DNA of 64,000 nt from Propionibacteriaceae bacterium AM104-82 (lineage in GTDB: Bacteria > Actinomycetota > Actinomycetes > Propionibacteriales > Propionibacteriaceae): contig JAQDQK010000012.1 of assembly GCA_027658995.1 (NCBI GenBank), positions 49,262 to 113,261 of the forward strand. The letters run 5' to 3'. A program made the translations under genes and the position numbers. Shown piece by piece: positions 54,961-63,862 of this stretch; positions within the stretch are counted from its first letter, which is position 1; each line of letters starts with the position of its first letter. A model generated the notes under the pieces. The model had not been told where the DNA came from. It saw nothing but the letters and a program-made list of their open reading frames with translations, and ran no database searches.

Positions 54961-54993
54961 GCCGCCATCTTGGCACCTGCGAGGGGGTTGCGG

Positions 54994-56226
54994 TCAGCGG
55001 CCCATCAGGGTGACGAGTTTGTGCAGGAACGCGAGATAGTCGTCGACGACGTCGGGGCCGATCGGCCGCTCGGTGATGACGGCTGCCACGTCGCGCTCGA
55101 ACCACAGTTGCGCGAACTTGGGCACAAAGGGCTCGGCCATCAACTTCCACACCGCGGGGGTGAGTGCCGCCCGCGCGCTGTCTGGATGGTCGGAGGTGAC
55201 GCGCCACCGCGAGTCGAACTCGGGGTCGCCGACCTCGATGTCGCCGCTTCCGATCAGCTCGGTGAGCAGCGCGTTGTCGAGGGTGACCCGGACCGGTTCC
55301 AGGTCCATGTCGGGCTTGCGGATGCACAGCACCTGCCGGATCCTCGCCTCTGGCCCGGTGCCGCTGACGGTGCGCCACCCGAAGCACGGCAGTTCGCCGA
55401 ACTTGCCCGCGAACGCGTCAATGTGGCGCCCGCCGGGCAGCGGGCCGCGGTGGAAGCGCTCGGCGATCTCGCGGCCGTTGGGGTAGTGCAGCCAGCCGCG
55501 GCGCGCGGCCCACCCGGCCCATTCGCTCCGGGTCGCCGAGGTGACGGCGGGAGGTACCGGTCGCGCGGGTCGGGCCGCGGGCAGCGCGTAGGCGGGGATC
55601 GTCCTGGGTGCCGCCGCGGGAGGCCCCAGCGGGCGGATCGGCAGCGCGGGCGCCATCGGCCGGGGGGCCGGGGTCTGCCGGACGGCGTTGAGGACGCGGG
55701 TCGGCATGGTGTCGACGAGGCGACGCAGCAGGTGCAGGTAGCGCTCGACGGCGGTGGCGGAGACCTCACCGCGGGCGCCGAGCAGGATCGCGTCGCGCTC
55801 CAGCCAGATCTTGGAGAAGTCGGGCTGGATGTCGATCAGCACCTCCTGCATGGCGGTGCCGACCAGGTCCTTCGCGAAGCGCGAACTGCGGGCCGTGACC
55901 TTCCAGTGCAGGTCGAAGAGGTCGTCGATGGGCACCGCGGGGTCGACGCCCGACAGGCCCGACTCCATGAACGTCAACGGGGGGAACGTGATGCCCGGCA
56001 GCCGAACCGCCACGACGTAGATCGAGCCCGCCGTGTCGGTGCCCGGCGCGGCCTGGAAGCCGAGCACCGGCAGGTTCCCGAGCGTCCCCGACCAGCCGGA
56101 GAGCACCTCCCGGTCGCCCCCGTCGAAGAGGTCACCGCCGCGGAAGATGCCGCGCATGGCGGGCCACGGCGCGTAGAAGCGCATGTTGCGTTCGCTGGCC
56201 CAACCCTCGATTTCGCCGCTTGACAC
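54994..56226 (-). CDS. Uncharacterised protein with an internal domain duplication
   Basis: 410 residues, soluble. Two similar halves of about 170 residues are joined by a Pro/Ala-rich linker (about 190-235). Matching pairs are EGWASERNMRFYAPW / AGWAARRGWLHYPNG, GTLGNLPVLGFQ / GKFGELPCFGWR, DLHWKVTARSSRFAKDL / DSRWRVTSDHPDSARAA, DFSKIWLERDAILLG / KFAQLWFERDVAAVI and the C-terminal helices YLHLLRRLVDTMP / YLAFLHKLVTLMG. The fold resembles the DUF3137 type, but I do not assign a function. GTG start at 56226 with AAG just upstream; GAGGAGG is a little far, so the start is uncertain. Confidence 0.75.
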   Translation of the reverse strand: MSSGEIEGWASERNMRFYAPWPAMRGIFRGGDLFDGGDREVLSGWSGTLGNLPVLGFQAAPGTDTAGSIYVVAVRLPGITFPPLTFMESGLSGVDPAVPIDDLFDLHWKVTARSSRFAKDLVGTAMQEVLIDIQPDFSKIWLERDAILLGARGEVSATAVERYLHLLRRLVDTMPTRVLNAVRQTPAPRPMAPALPIRPLGPPAAAPRTIPAYALPAARPARPVPPAVTSATRSEWAGWAARRGWLHYPNGREIAERFHRGPLPGGRHIDAFAGKFGELPCFGWRTVSGTGPEARIRQVLCIRKPDMDLEPVRVTLDNALLTELIGSGDIEVGDPEFDSRWRVTSDHPDSARAALTPAVWKLMAEPFVPKFAQLWFERDVAAVITERPIGPDVVDDYLAFLHKLVTLMGR

Positions 56227-56328
56227 CTTGTGCCGACACCTCCTCGTCGAAACCCCATCGTGCCAGCACCGTGGTCCGGCGACCAGCGTCTCAGGTCGTG
56301 CTTTTCGCTAGGGACGTAGCCCCACGGG

Positions 56329-56358
56329 TTGAGTGGCACCGGCGCCCTGACGCATAAT
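56329..56358 (+). promoter_or_regulatory. Promoter of the T-box / ileS transcript
   Basis: TTGAGT (56329-56334), 18 bases, CATAAT (56353-56358). This puts the RNA start near 56365, just before T-box stem I. Confidence 0.65.
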
Positions 56359-56365
56359 GAGGGCG

Positions 56366-56520
56366 TCATCGCGCGGCGTTGAAGGGGCCATCACCCCGGA
56401 GCTGCAGGAAGAACGGCGGGCGACCGCTCACTAGAACCTGCGGCGGTGGCGTAAGGAAGTGGGGCGGTGTTCCGCCCAAGGAGGGTGGTACCGCGGGCCC
56501 AGGCTCGTCCCTTCAGTTGA
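56366..56520 (+). ncRNA. Translational T-box riboswitch (ileS leader)
   Basis: A short stem I carries the specifier ATC (Ile) at 56390-56392 inside GGGGCC-ATC-ACCCC, as in other actinobacterial ileS leaders. The conserved T-box sequence AAGGAGGGTGGTACCGCG lies at 56478-56495, followed by the TCGTCCC partner at 56505-56511. Uncharged tRNA-Ile binding would expose the ileS ribosome site. No intrinsic terminator with a T tract is present, so control is at translation. This region also accounts for most of the 316-bp gap upstream of ileS. Confidence 0.92.
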
Positions 56521-56542
56521 GAAACTGGACGAAGGACCGCAG

Positions 56543-59500
56543 ATGACCACCTCCCCCGGCTACCAGGCCGTGCCCGCTCAGGTCGACTTTCCCGCGATGG
56601 AACACGACATCCTGAGGCTGTGGGCCGAGCGAGAGACGTTCGACGAGACCCTGCGCCAGAGCGAGGGCGGCAAGCCCTGGACGTTCTACGAGGGTCCCCC
56701 CACCGCCAACGGCATGCCGGGCACCCACCACATCGAGGCCCGCGTCTTCAAGGATCTCTTCCCCCGCTACAAGACGATGCGCGGCTTCCACGTCGAGCGG
56801 AAGGCCGGCTGGGACTGCCACGGCCTTCCCGTCGAGCTCGCCGTCGAGAAGGAACTCGGCTTCTCCGGCAAGGCAGACATCGAGGCGTACGGCGTCGAGG
56901 CGTTCAACGCGAAGTGCCGCGAGTCGGTGCTGCGTCACGTCGACGCGTTCACCGAACTGACGGAACGGATGGGTTACTGGGTCAACCTGGAGGACGCCTA
57001 CGTCACCATGGACCCCGAGTACGTCGAGTCGCTGTGGTGGGCTCTGAAGCAGATCCACGACAAGGGCCTCCTCGAGGAGGACTACCGCGTCGCCCCGTAC
57101 TGCCCCCGCTGCGGCACCGCGCTGTCGGACCACGAGTTGGCGCAGGGCTACGAGGAGGTCGTCGACCCGTCGATCTACGTGCGCTTCCCGCTGACCTCCG
57201 GCCCGCTCGCCGGCGACGTCGACCTGCTGGTGTGGACGACCACGCCGTGGACGCTGGTGTCGAACACCGCCGTCGCGGTGCATCCGGACGTGACCTACCG
57301 CGTCGCGACCCACCCGGAGCAGAGGTCGCTGCTGATCGCCGAGCCGCTCGCCGAGAAGGTGCTCGGCGAGGAGTGGACGCTGACCGACTCCTTCCAGGGC
57401 TCGGATCTCGAGCGGTGGGCCTACCAGCGCCCGTTCGAGCTTGTCGAGTTCCCCTCCCCCGCGCACTTCGTGGTGCTTGCCGACTACGTCACCACCGAGG
57501 ACGGCTCGGGCCTCGTGCACCAGGCCCCCGCGTTCGGCGAGGACGACATGGCCGTGTGCCGCGCCTACGGGCTGCCGTTCGTCAACCCCGTCCGCAAGGA
57601 CGGCACGTTCGAGGAGGACCTCGACCTGGTGGGCGGCATCTTCTTCAAGGTCGCCGACGCCACCCTTGTCGCCGACCTCGTGGAGCGGGGCATCCTGTTC
57701 CGCCGCGTCGACTACACCCACACCTACCCGCACTGCTGGCGGTGCCACACCCCGCTGCTCTACTACGCCATGCCCTCGTGGTACATCCGCACCACGCAGA
57801 TCAAGGACAAGATGCTGGCCGAGAACGAGGCCACCAGTTGGCACCCGGACTCGATCAAGCACGGCCGCTACGGCGACTGGCTCAACAACAACATCGACTG
57901 GGCGCTTTCGCGGACCCGCTACTGGGGCACCCCGCTGCCGATCTGGCGCTGCGAGGACGACCACCAGGTCGCCGTCGGGTCGCGCGCCGAGCTGAGCGCG
58001 CTGACCGGCACGGACCAGAGCCAACTCGACCCGCACCGCCCGTTCGTCGACGAGGTCACCTTCGACTGCCCGACGTGCGGCAAGGAGTCGCGCCGCGTTC
58101 CCGAGGTGATCGACGCGTGGTTCGACTCCGGCTCGATGCCGTTCGCGCAGTGGGGCTACCCGCACGAGCCCGGCTCGACCGAACTGTTCGCGGAGCGCTA
58201 CCCCGCCGACTTCATCTGCGAGGCCATCGACCAGACCCGCGGCTGGTTCTACTCGCTGATGGCGGTCGGCACGCTCGTCTTCGACGAGAGCAGCTACCGC
58301 AATGTCGTCTGCCTCGGCCACATCCTCGCCGACGACGGCCGCAAGATGAGCAAGCACCTCGGCAACGTGCTCGAGCCGATCCCGCTGATGGACCAGCACG
58401 GCGCCGACGCGGTGCGCTGGTTCATGGCGTGCTCGGGCTCGCCCTGGTCGGCCCGACGGGTCGGCCACCAGGCGATCGGCGAGACGGTCCGCAAGGTGTT
58501 GATCACCTACTGGAACACCGTCGCCTTCCAGTCGCTGTACGCGCGCGCCGCGAACTGGGCGCCGACCGGCGAGGCTCCCCCCGTCGCCGAGCGGCACGTG
58601 CTCGACCGGTGGCTGACCTCTGCCACGCAGCAGTTGATCGTCGAGGTGAGCGACGCGCTCGACAACTACGACACGCAGCGCTACGGGCAGGCGCTCTCCG
58701 CGTTCATCGACGCGCTGTCGAACTGGCACGTCCGTCGCTCCCGCCGCCGTTTCTGGGCGGGCGACGAGGGCGCGCTGTGGACGCTGCACGAGACCCTCGA
58801 CACGCTCACCCGGCTGCTTGCGCCGATCATGCCGTTCGTCACCGAGCGCGTCTGGCAGGACCTGTTCTACGCCTCCGACCCGACCGGCCCGAACTCGGTG
58901 CACCTCGCGTCGTGGCCCGTCGCCGACGAGTCGCTGATCGTCGCCCCGCTTTCCGAGGCGATGGAACTGACCCGCCGCACCGTCGAGCTTGGTCGCGCGG
59001 CCCGCGCCGAGTCGAAGGTGAAGGTGCGCCAGGCGCTCAGCCGGATGCTGGTTCCTTCGGCGATCTTCGAGAAGCTGTCGCCCGAGCTGCAGGACGAGAT
59101 CAAGGCGGAGCTGAACGTCGAGTCGATCGAGTCGTTCGCCTCCGCTGGCGACGTCGTCGACCACTCGGCGAAGGGCAACTTCCGCAACCTCGGCAAGCGG
59201 TTCGCGCAGCGCACCCCGCTGATCGCCAAGGCGATCGCGGAACTCGACGCCGCCACCCTCGCCGCGCAACTGCGCGACGCAGGCAAGGCGTTCCTGGAGT
59301 TCGAGGGAGAGCAGCTTGAGATCGGCCCGGACGACGTCATCGTCACCGAGCGGCCGCGCGAGGGCTGGTCGGTCGTCAACGAGCAGGGCGAGACGGTCGC
59401 GCTCGACCTTGAGCTGACTCCCGAGCTGATCCAGCAGGGCCTGGCCCGCGAGGTGATCCGCTTCATCCAGGAGGCGCGCAAGCGCGCCGGCCTGCAGGTC

Positions 59501-59677
59501 TCGGACCGGATCCAGATCGTGCTGGAGGCAGGGCCGGAGCTGACCGCGGCGATCGCCGCGCACCGCGACCTGATCGCGGGCGAGGTGCTGGCCGTCGAGC
59601 TGATCCAGGACGAGGTCGACGCCGCGACCGACGAGGACGAGGAACTGGATCTCAGGCTCCGCCTGGTCAAGGCCTGA
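56543..59677 (+). CDS. ileS: Isoleucyl-tRNA synthetase
   Basis: 1044 residues, the long class-I type. HIGH is present as GTHHIEARVF (HxxH variant typical of this group) after GPPTANGMPG. The editing domain CP1 lies between about 190 and 390 with WTTTPWTLVSNTAVAVHPD. KMSKS is DDGRKMSKHLGNV. Zinc-binding Cys pairs occur (CPRCGTALSDHE, CPTCGKESRR). The ATG at 56543 follows GAAGGA; in-frame codons upstream belong to the T-box. Monocistronic, regulated by its T-box. Confidence 0.96.
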   Translation: MTTSPGYQAVPAQVDFPAMEHDILRLWAERETFDETLRQSEGGKPWTFYEGPPTANGMPGTHHIEARVFKDLFPRYKTMRGFHVERKAGWDCHGLPVELAVEKELGFSGKADIEAYGVEAFNAKCRESVLRHVDAFTELTERMGYWVNLEDAYVTMDPEYVESLWWALKQIHDKGLLEEDYRVAPYCPRCGTALSDHELAQGYEEVVDPSIYVRFPLTSGPLAGDVDLLVWTTTPWTLVSNTAVAVHPDVTYRVATHPEQRSLLIAEPLAEKVLGEEWTLTDSFQGSDLERWAYQRPFELVEFPSPAHFVVLADYVTTEDGSGLVHQAPAFGEDDMAVCRAYGLPFVNPVRKDGTFEEDLDLVGGIFFKVADATLVADLVERGILFRRVDYTHTYPHCWRCHTPLLYYAMPSWYIRTTQIKDKMLAENEATSWHPDSIKHGRYGDWLNNNIDWALSRTRYWGTPLPIWRCEDDHQVAVGSRAELSALTGTDQSQLDPHRPFVDEVTFDCPTCGKESRRVPEVIDAWFDSGSMPFAQWGYPHEPGSTELFAERYPADFICEAIDQTRGWFYSLMAVGTLVFDESSYRNVVCLGHILADDGRKMSKHLGNVLEPIPLMDQHGADAVRWFMACSGSPWSARRVGHQAIGETVRKVLITYWNTVAFQSLYARAANWAPTGEAPPVAERHVLDRWLTSATQQLIVEVSDALDNYDTQRYGQALSAFIDALSNWHVRRSRRRFWAGDEGALWTLHETLDTLTRLLAPIMPFVTERVWQDLFYASDPTGPNSVHLASWPVADESLIVAPLSEAMELTRRTVELGRAARAESKVKVRQALSRMLVPSAIFEKLSPELQDEIKAELNVESIESFASAGDVVDHSAKGNFRNLGKRFAQRTPLIAKAIAELDAATLAAQLRDAGKAFLEFEGEQLEIGPDDVIVTERPREGWSVVNEQGETVALDLELTPELIQQGLAREVIRFIQEARKRAGLQVSDRIQIVLEAGPELTAAIAAHRDLIAGEVLAVELIQDEVDAATDEDEELDLRLRLVKA

Positions 59678-59771
59678 GCGTCGCGTCGCGACACGCCCAA
59701 TCGTGTCGCGGCACGGTTGGCGCGTCGACACCCTTAGCCGCCGTCGCGTCCATCACCCCGAGGCGCTCCAT

Positions 59772-59777
59772 TAGGCT
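59772..59777 (+). promoter_or_regulatory. -10 element of the second LCP gene (leaderless)
   Basis: TAGGCT, 6 bases before the ATG at 59784; no Shine-Dalgarno site. Confidence 0.5.
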
Positions 59778-59783
59778 GCCGCC

Positions 59784-60788
59784 ATGGCGGAACTCGAACC
59801 AGACGTTGACGACTCGGCGCAGCCCAAGGAGAAGCGGCGGAACCGGCGGTTGTTGTTCACCGTGCTCGGCGTCATGCTGGCGGTTGTGCTTGCCGCGGTC
59901 GGGGTCGTCGGGTACTACGCCAAGTCGGCCGTCGACGCGCTCGACAACATCCAGCGCGACCCGTCGATGATGCCGACAGGGCCGAGGCCGACCCCCGTCG
60001 CGCCAGGCCCCAAGGGCACCCCGATGAACATCGTGCTGATGGGCTCCGACCACCGAGGCGGCGAGCGGGGCCGCTCCGACGTCCTGCAGGTGATGCACAT
60101 CTCCGCCGACCGCAGCCAGGTGTTCCTGATGAGCATCCCGCGCGACACCTGGGTCCCCGTGGAGGGGCACGGCGACGCCAAGATCAACGCCGCCTACTCG
60201 TGGGGCGGGTCCGCGCTGGCGATCCAGACCGTCGAGCAGTTGCTGGAGGTCCCGATGGACCACTCGGCGATCATCGACTTCGAGGGATTCGTCAACGTCA
60301 TCGACGCGCTCGGCGGCATCACGGTGTACAACCAGGAGGCCTCCTCGAGCGACGGCTTCGACTTCCCGCAGGGCGACATCACGCTGACCGGCGAGCAGGC
60401 GCTGCGCTTCGTCAGGGAACGCAAGAACCTCTCCGACGGCGACTTCGGGCGCGCCACGCGGCAGCGGGAGATGATCAAGGCGGTTCTCAGCAAGCTCACC
60501 TCGACCGGGGTCGTGACCGATCCCGCCAAGTTCCGCGACGCCATCACCAAGCTCGGCGGCAACTTCACCGTCGACCCTGACCTCACCAACGACGCGATCA
60601 TGGCGCTCGGATGGTCGATGCGCGACTTCAAGCCGTCGAACATCGGCTCGTTCCAGTTCCCCACCGCAGGATTCGGCACCTCGTCGGACGGCCAGTCGAT
60701 CGTGCTCGTCGACCGGGTCGGCCTGGACGACCTCCGCAAGGCCCTGCGCAGCGACAACATGCTCGAGTACTACAAGACGCACCAGTAA
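59784..60788 (+). CDS. LCP (LytR-CpsA-Psr) family glycopolymer ligase
   Basis: 334 residues. Short cytoplasmic N-terminus, one membrane segment (LLFTVLGVMLAVVLAAVGVVGYY, about 23-46), then the LCP domain: MNIVLMGSDHRGGERGRSDVLQVMHI, MSIPRDTWVPV, KINAAYSWGG, LGGITVYN, LRFVRERKNLSDGDFGRATRQREMI. All pyrophosphate-contact Arg/Asp residues are present, so it should be active in attaching glycopolymers to peptidoglycan. More canonical than the LCP at 26245. Confidence 0.95.
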   Translation: MAELEPDVDDSAQPKEKRRNRRLLFTVLGVMLAVVLAAVGVVGYYAKSAVDALDNIQRDPSMMPTGPRPTPVAPGPKGTPMNIVLMGSDHRGGERGRSDVLQVMHISADRSQVFLMSIPRDTWVPVEGHGDAKINAAYSWGGSALAIQTVEQLLEVPMDHSAIIDFEGFVNVIDALGGITVYNQEASSSDGFDFPQGDITLTGEQALRFVRERKNLSDGDFGRATRQREMIKAVLSKLTSTGVVTDPAKFRDAITKLGGNFTVDPDLTNDAIMALGWSMRDFKPSNIGSFQFPTAGFGTSSDGQSIVLVDRVGLDDLRKALRSDNMLEYYKTHQ

Positions 60789-60838
60789 CTGCAGCGCGCA
60801 TTTCTGAAGGTTTCTCCGCTGGCGAGGTCCGGCATCCC

Positions 60839-60844
60839 TAGTGT
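60839..60844 (+). promoter_or_regulatory. -10 element of the small membrane protein gene (leaderless)
   Basis: TAGTGT, 6 bases before the ATG at 60851; no ribosome site. Confidence 0.4.
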
Positions 60845-60850
60845 TTCCCC

Positions 60851-61369
60851 ATGCCAGCGCTGTCCGAGTTCCTGATGATGTTCCTGTCGACGGCGATGGG
60901 CGCGGGCAGCGCGCTGGCACTCGGCATCTGGGAGCGCAGGCGCGACGCCCTGAACCGGGAGCGGGCCGCGGTGTCCTTCGTGATCCTGGACCTCCACACC
61001 CGTCGCGCGCTGCGTGAGGCGGCGCCTCAGGTCGCGGCCCCGGGCGGCACCGACGCGTCCCGGGTGGCCGAGTCGCTTCTGAAGGCTCGCGACAACGCGC
61101 GGGAGGCGCTCCGGGACGTCCGCTTCACGTCGCCGTGCTACGAGGAACTCCGTACCCTCGTCCTGGCCGTCAACCGGTACCTGTCGTCGGTGAGTCGTCA
61201 GCCCGAGCGCTACGAGTTCGCGCTGCAGGAGTTGCGCCAGCAGGCGCTCGACGTGGTGACGGCCATGTGCGCAAGCGACAGGGCGCTCGGCTACCTCGAA
61301 CCGGGCGGAACCGAGCGCGCACCGGCCGGCAGGCGCGGGCAGGACGCGGGGTCGCGGCCGGTTACCTGA
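60851..61369 (+). CDS. Small membrane-anchored helical protein, unknown function
   Basis: 172 residues. The N-terminal 28 residues form one membrane segment (LMMFLSTAMGAGSALALGIW). The rest is cytoplasmic and helical (ESLLKARDNAREALRDVRF, LVLAVNRYLSSVSRQ, FALQELRQQALDVVTAM), ending in a disordered Arg/Gly tail. I recognise no family. The stop overlaps the stop region of the convergent oxidoreductase by 8 bp. Confidence 0.7.
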   Translation: MPALSEFLMMFLSTAMGAGSALALGIWERRRDALNRERAAVSFVILDLHTRRALREAAPQVAAPGGTDASRVAESLLKARDNAREALRDVRFTSPCYEELRTLVLAVNRYLSSVSRQPERYEFALQELRQQALDVVTAMCASDRALGYLEPGGTERAPAGRRGQDAGSRPVT

Positions 61370-62360
61370 GGCCCTCGACGGTGGCGTCCTTGCGGTAGAT
61401 GCCTGCCTGTCGCAGGCACGCCTCCAGGACCCGCATCACCTCGAGCGTGTCGCTGAGCGGCATCGTCGGCGACTCGGTGGCGCCCTCGGAGATCCGCTTG
61501 GTCGCCTCGGCGAACTCATGGCTGTAGCCGCGGCCGCTGGGGGCGGCCTCGATCACGCGGGGCAGCACCCCGGGACGGTGGATCGTGATCACCGACGGGT
61601 GGTGGAAGCGCGGCTCGATCTCGATCCAGCCCTTCGTGCCGACCACCAGCATCCGGCCGGGGCCGGGGCCGTCGAACCCGCACGTCAACGAAGACAGGCC
61701 GTGCGCCGTGTGCGCGAGGGTGATGGCGGCGGCCTTCTCGACGCCGTTGGGGAACAGCCGGGTCATGCAGTCGATGCTCTTGACGTCTCCGAGGAACATC
61801 TGGGCGAGGTTCACCAGGTAGACGCCCAGGTCGAGGATCGCCCCGCCGCCGAGTTCGGGCTCGAACAGGCGATTGCCCGCCTCGAACTCCCGATGCGCGT
61901 ACAGGTCGCCCTGGACTGCGACGACGTCTCCTATCCGGCCCCAGGCCACCACCTCACGCGCGGCTGCCACGACAGGCAGGAACCTGGTCCAGAGGGCCTC
62001 CATCGCGAACACGCCCTTGGCCCGGGCGGCGTCGACGACCTGCTGGGCGCCCGCCAGTGTCGCGGTGAACGCCTTCTCGACGAGCACATGCTTGCCGTTG
62101 GCGATCGCGGCGAGCGCCACGTCGCGGTGCTGCGGGTGCGGGGTGGCGATGTAGACGGCGTCGACGTCCGGGGATTCGAGGAGCGAGCGGTAGTTGCCGA
62201 AGGCCTTGGGGATGCCGTGCCGGTCGGCGAAGGCGTCGGCCTTCTCCTGCGTGCGGGAGGCGATCGCCACCAACGCGGCGCCGGGGACGAACTGGAAATC
62301 GCCCGCGACCGAACCCGCTATGGACCCTGCTCCGACAATTCCCCAGCGAACCCCGTTCAT
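61362..62360 (-). CDS. Gfo/Idh/MocA family oxidoreductase
   Basis: 332 residues. NAD(P)-binding motif GIVGAGSIAGSVAGDF, catalytic-site EK in VLVEKAFTATL, dimer-domain GGGAILDLGVYLVNLAQMFLG. The pattern AMEALWTRFLP is typical of the trans-dihydrodiol dehydrogenase/xylose dehydrogenase-like subgroup, although the substrate is not certain. The ATG at 62360 is preceded by TAGGCT 7 bases upstream (leaderless). A long Arg-rich upstream extension is rejected. Overlaps the convergent gene by 8 bp. Confidence 0.9.
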   Translation of the reverse strand: MNGVRWGIVGAGSIAGSVAGDFQFVPGAALVAIASRTQEKADAFADRHGIPKAFGNYRSLLESPDVDAVYIATPHPQHRDVALAAIANGKHVLVEKAFTATLAGAQQVVDAARAKGVFAMEALWTRFLPVVAAAREVVAWGRIGDVVAVQGDLYAHREFEAGNRLFEPELGGGAILDLGVYLVNLAQMFLGDVKSIDCMTRLFPNGVEKAAAITLAHTAHGLSSLTCGFDGPGPGRMLVVGTKGWIEIEPRFHHPSVITIHRPGVLPRVIEAAPSGRGYSHEFAEATKRISEGATESPTMPLSDTLEVMRVLEACLRQAGIYRKDATVEGLR

Positions 62361-62367
62361 GGTGTCG

Positions 62368-62373
62368 AGCCTA
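62368..62373 (-). promoter_or_regulatory. -10 element of the oxidoreductase gene (leaderless)
   Basis: TAGGCT on the minus strand, 7 bases before the ATG at 62360. Confidence 0.5.
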
Positions 62374-62401
62374 TCGGGATCCGCCCGTCGCCGAGCCGGG
62401 T

Positions 62402-63778
62402 TCAGGCGACCCAGGCGGCCGAAGTCTGCAGCACTGGAGGCTCCCATGCTGGTGGTTCGTCGTGCTCGACGGAGGGCAGAGTCCTCCCCCGGATGCGGTG
62501 GCGTCGGTGCTGCCGTCGGCGCCGTCCCGGATCGATCTGCCTGGGCGGAATGAAGGTGGGCAGCCCCGAGCCGGGGTCGAGTTCGACCTGCCACTGATGG
62601 TCGGGCGGCTTCTGCGGGTCGGGTTCGATCAGCCGGTGGTGATGGGCGCAGACCAGCACCCCGTTCGAGAGGGATGTGTCGCCGCCCTGCCACCACGGGG
62701 TGATGTGATGCGCCTCGCACGCGGCAGGCACCGCGTCGCATCCGGGGAACGAACAGCCCTGGTCGCGCAGCGTCAACGCCGCCCGCAGCGAGCCGGTGAA
62801 CAGCCGGCTGGTGCGACCCACGTCGAGAGGCTCCGAGCGGGCCCCAAGCACCACGGGGATGATGTTCGCGTCGCAGGCGAGGTGGCGGGCGTCGGCGGCC
62901 GAGAGTCGCTCCCCGCTGGCGATCGAGCCGACGACGCCGAGGCCGGTCAGGAGGGTGTCGTAGTCGAGCGTGATGACGGCGTGCGGTCGGTCGGCTCCGC
63001 GCAGCGGCAGCCTCTCCGCGGCGGCGGCCACTGAGCAGAGCCTGACCAGCGCATCGGCACGCCGGGCCCCGCGGCTGGGGACCTCGCCGGTGTGCTGGTA
63101 GGACGCCGCTGAGGGCATCAGCGATTCGAGTTGTGCCAGAAGCACCTCGCCGTCGGCGAGCGGCAGTTGACCGCGGATCAGCATCGAGCCGTGGTGATCG
63201 GGCACGACGGCGAGCGACCGGGAGGCCCGGGCCAAGCGCGCCTCACGGGCGAGCCGGTCGGCCTCGAGCGCCTCGGCGTGCGCGGGGTCGGTGAGTTCCG
63301 CCATCCGGGTGGCGAGCTTGAGCAGGTCATCCGGGTCGAAATGCGCGGCATAGGCGACCATCTCGGCTTGGCGGAGGTCGTGATCTGCGCCGCCCAGGAC
63401 GGCGGGCGCCCGCTTGAGGCCGGCGACGATGGCGCGCGCCTGGGCCTCGCTGACCCGGCCTGAGCACCATGCCTCTGCGACGATCTCGAAGCGCTCGGTG
63501 ATCTCGACGGCGAGCCGGACGTCGGAGTGCGCCCTCCTGCGGGTGACGCGGTTGGTGGCGTGGAGTTGGTCGGTGACGTTGGTGCCGGGCTCGGCCGTCG
63601 ATACGGCGGTATCGAGCAGGACCATCCGTGCCCCGCTGAGTTGGTCGGCCGCGACGTCGATCCGGGCGATCAGGGCGACGGCGTCGGCGGCAGTGAGGTG
63701 GCTCGTCGAGAGCGTGCGCAGCAGCTCGCGGGCGGCGTCGAGGTGCCGCTCCAGCTCGTCCACTGCTTCGTGCTTCAT
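62402..63778 (-). CDS. HNH endonuclease domain protein with DUF222 (13E12 repeat family)
   Basis: 458 residues. The N-terminal 290 residues are the helical DUF222 domain (LTAADAVALIARIDVAADQL, WCSGRVSEAQARAIVAGL). The HNH nuclease motif follows: LRDQGCSFPGCDAVPAACEAHHITPWWQGGDTSL...VCAHHHRLIE, with the metal ligands present. This family is multicopy in many actinobacterial genomes, and its function is unproven. The ATG at 63778 has AATAAT 6 bases upstream, a likely leaderless -10. Confidence 0.92.
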   Translation of the reverse strand: MKHEAVDELERHLDAARELLRTLSTSHLTAADAVALIARIDVAADQLSGARMVLLDTAVSTAEPGTNVTDQLHATNRVTRRRAHSDVRLAVEITERFEIVAEAWCSGRVSEAQARAIVAGLKRAPAVLGGADHDLRQAEMVAYAAHFDPDDLLKLATRMAELTDPAHAEALEADRLAREARLARASRSLAVVPDHHGSMLIRGQLPLADGEVLLAQLESLMPSAASYQHTGEVPSRGARRADALVRLCSVAAAAERLPLRGADRPHAVITLDYDTLLTGLGVVGSIASGERLSAADARHLACDANIIPVVLGARSEPLDVGRTSRLFTGSLRAALTLRDQGCSFPGCDAVPAACEAHHITPWWQGGDTSLSNGVLVCAHHHRLIEPDPQKPPDHQWQVELDPGSGLPTFIPPRQIDPGRRRRQHRRHRIRGRTLPSVEHDEPPAWEPPVLQTSAAWVA

Positions 63779-63784
63779 ACCTAC

Positions 63785-63790
63785 ATTATT
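63785..63790 (-). promoter_or_regulatory. -10 element of the HNH gene (leaderless)
   Basis: AATAAT on the minus strand, 6 bases before the ATG at 63778, within an AT-rich patch. It departs from TANNNT at the first position. Confidence 0.4.
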
Positions 63791-63830
63791 CGCCTCGCCT
63801 CTGACAGTTTTTCACCCATCCACAGGCTGT

Positions 63831-63862
63831 TGGCAAGGTATTTCTTTGAGTTTTTCTTGCCA
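63831..63862. repeat. Inverted repeat upstream of the HNH gene
   Basis: TGGCAAG and CTTGCCA flank 18 AT-rich bases. Could be a regulator site or weak hairpin; no assignment. Confidence 0.35.

Noticed and set aside
56513..59731. Long minus-strand open frame covering all of ileS
   Set aside because: Mirror frame of a well-conserved gene at high GC; its translation has no recognisable motif.
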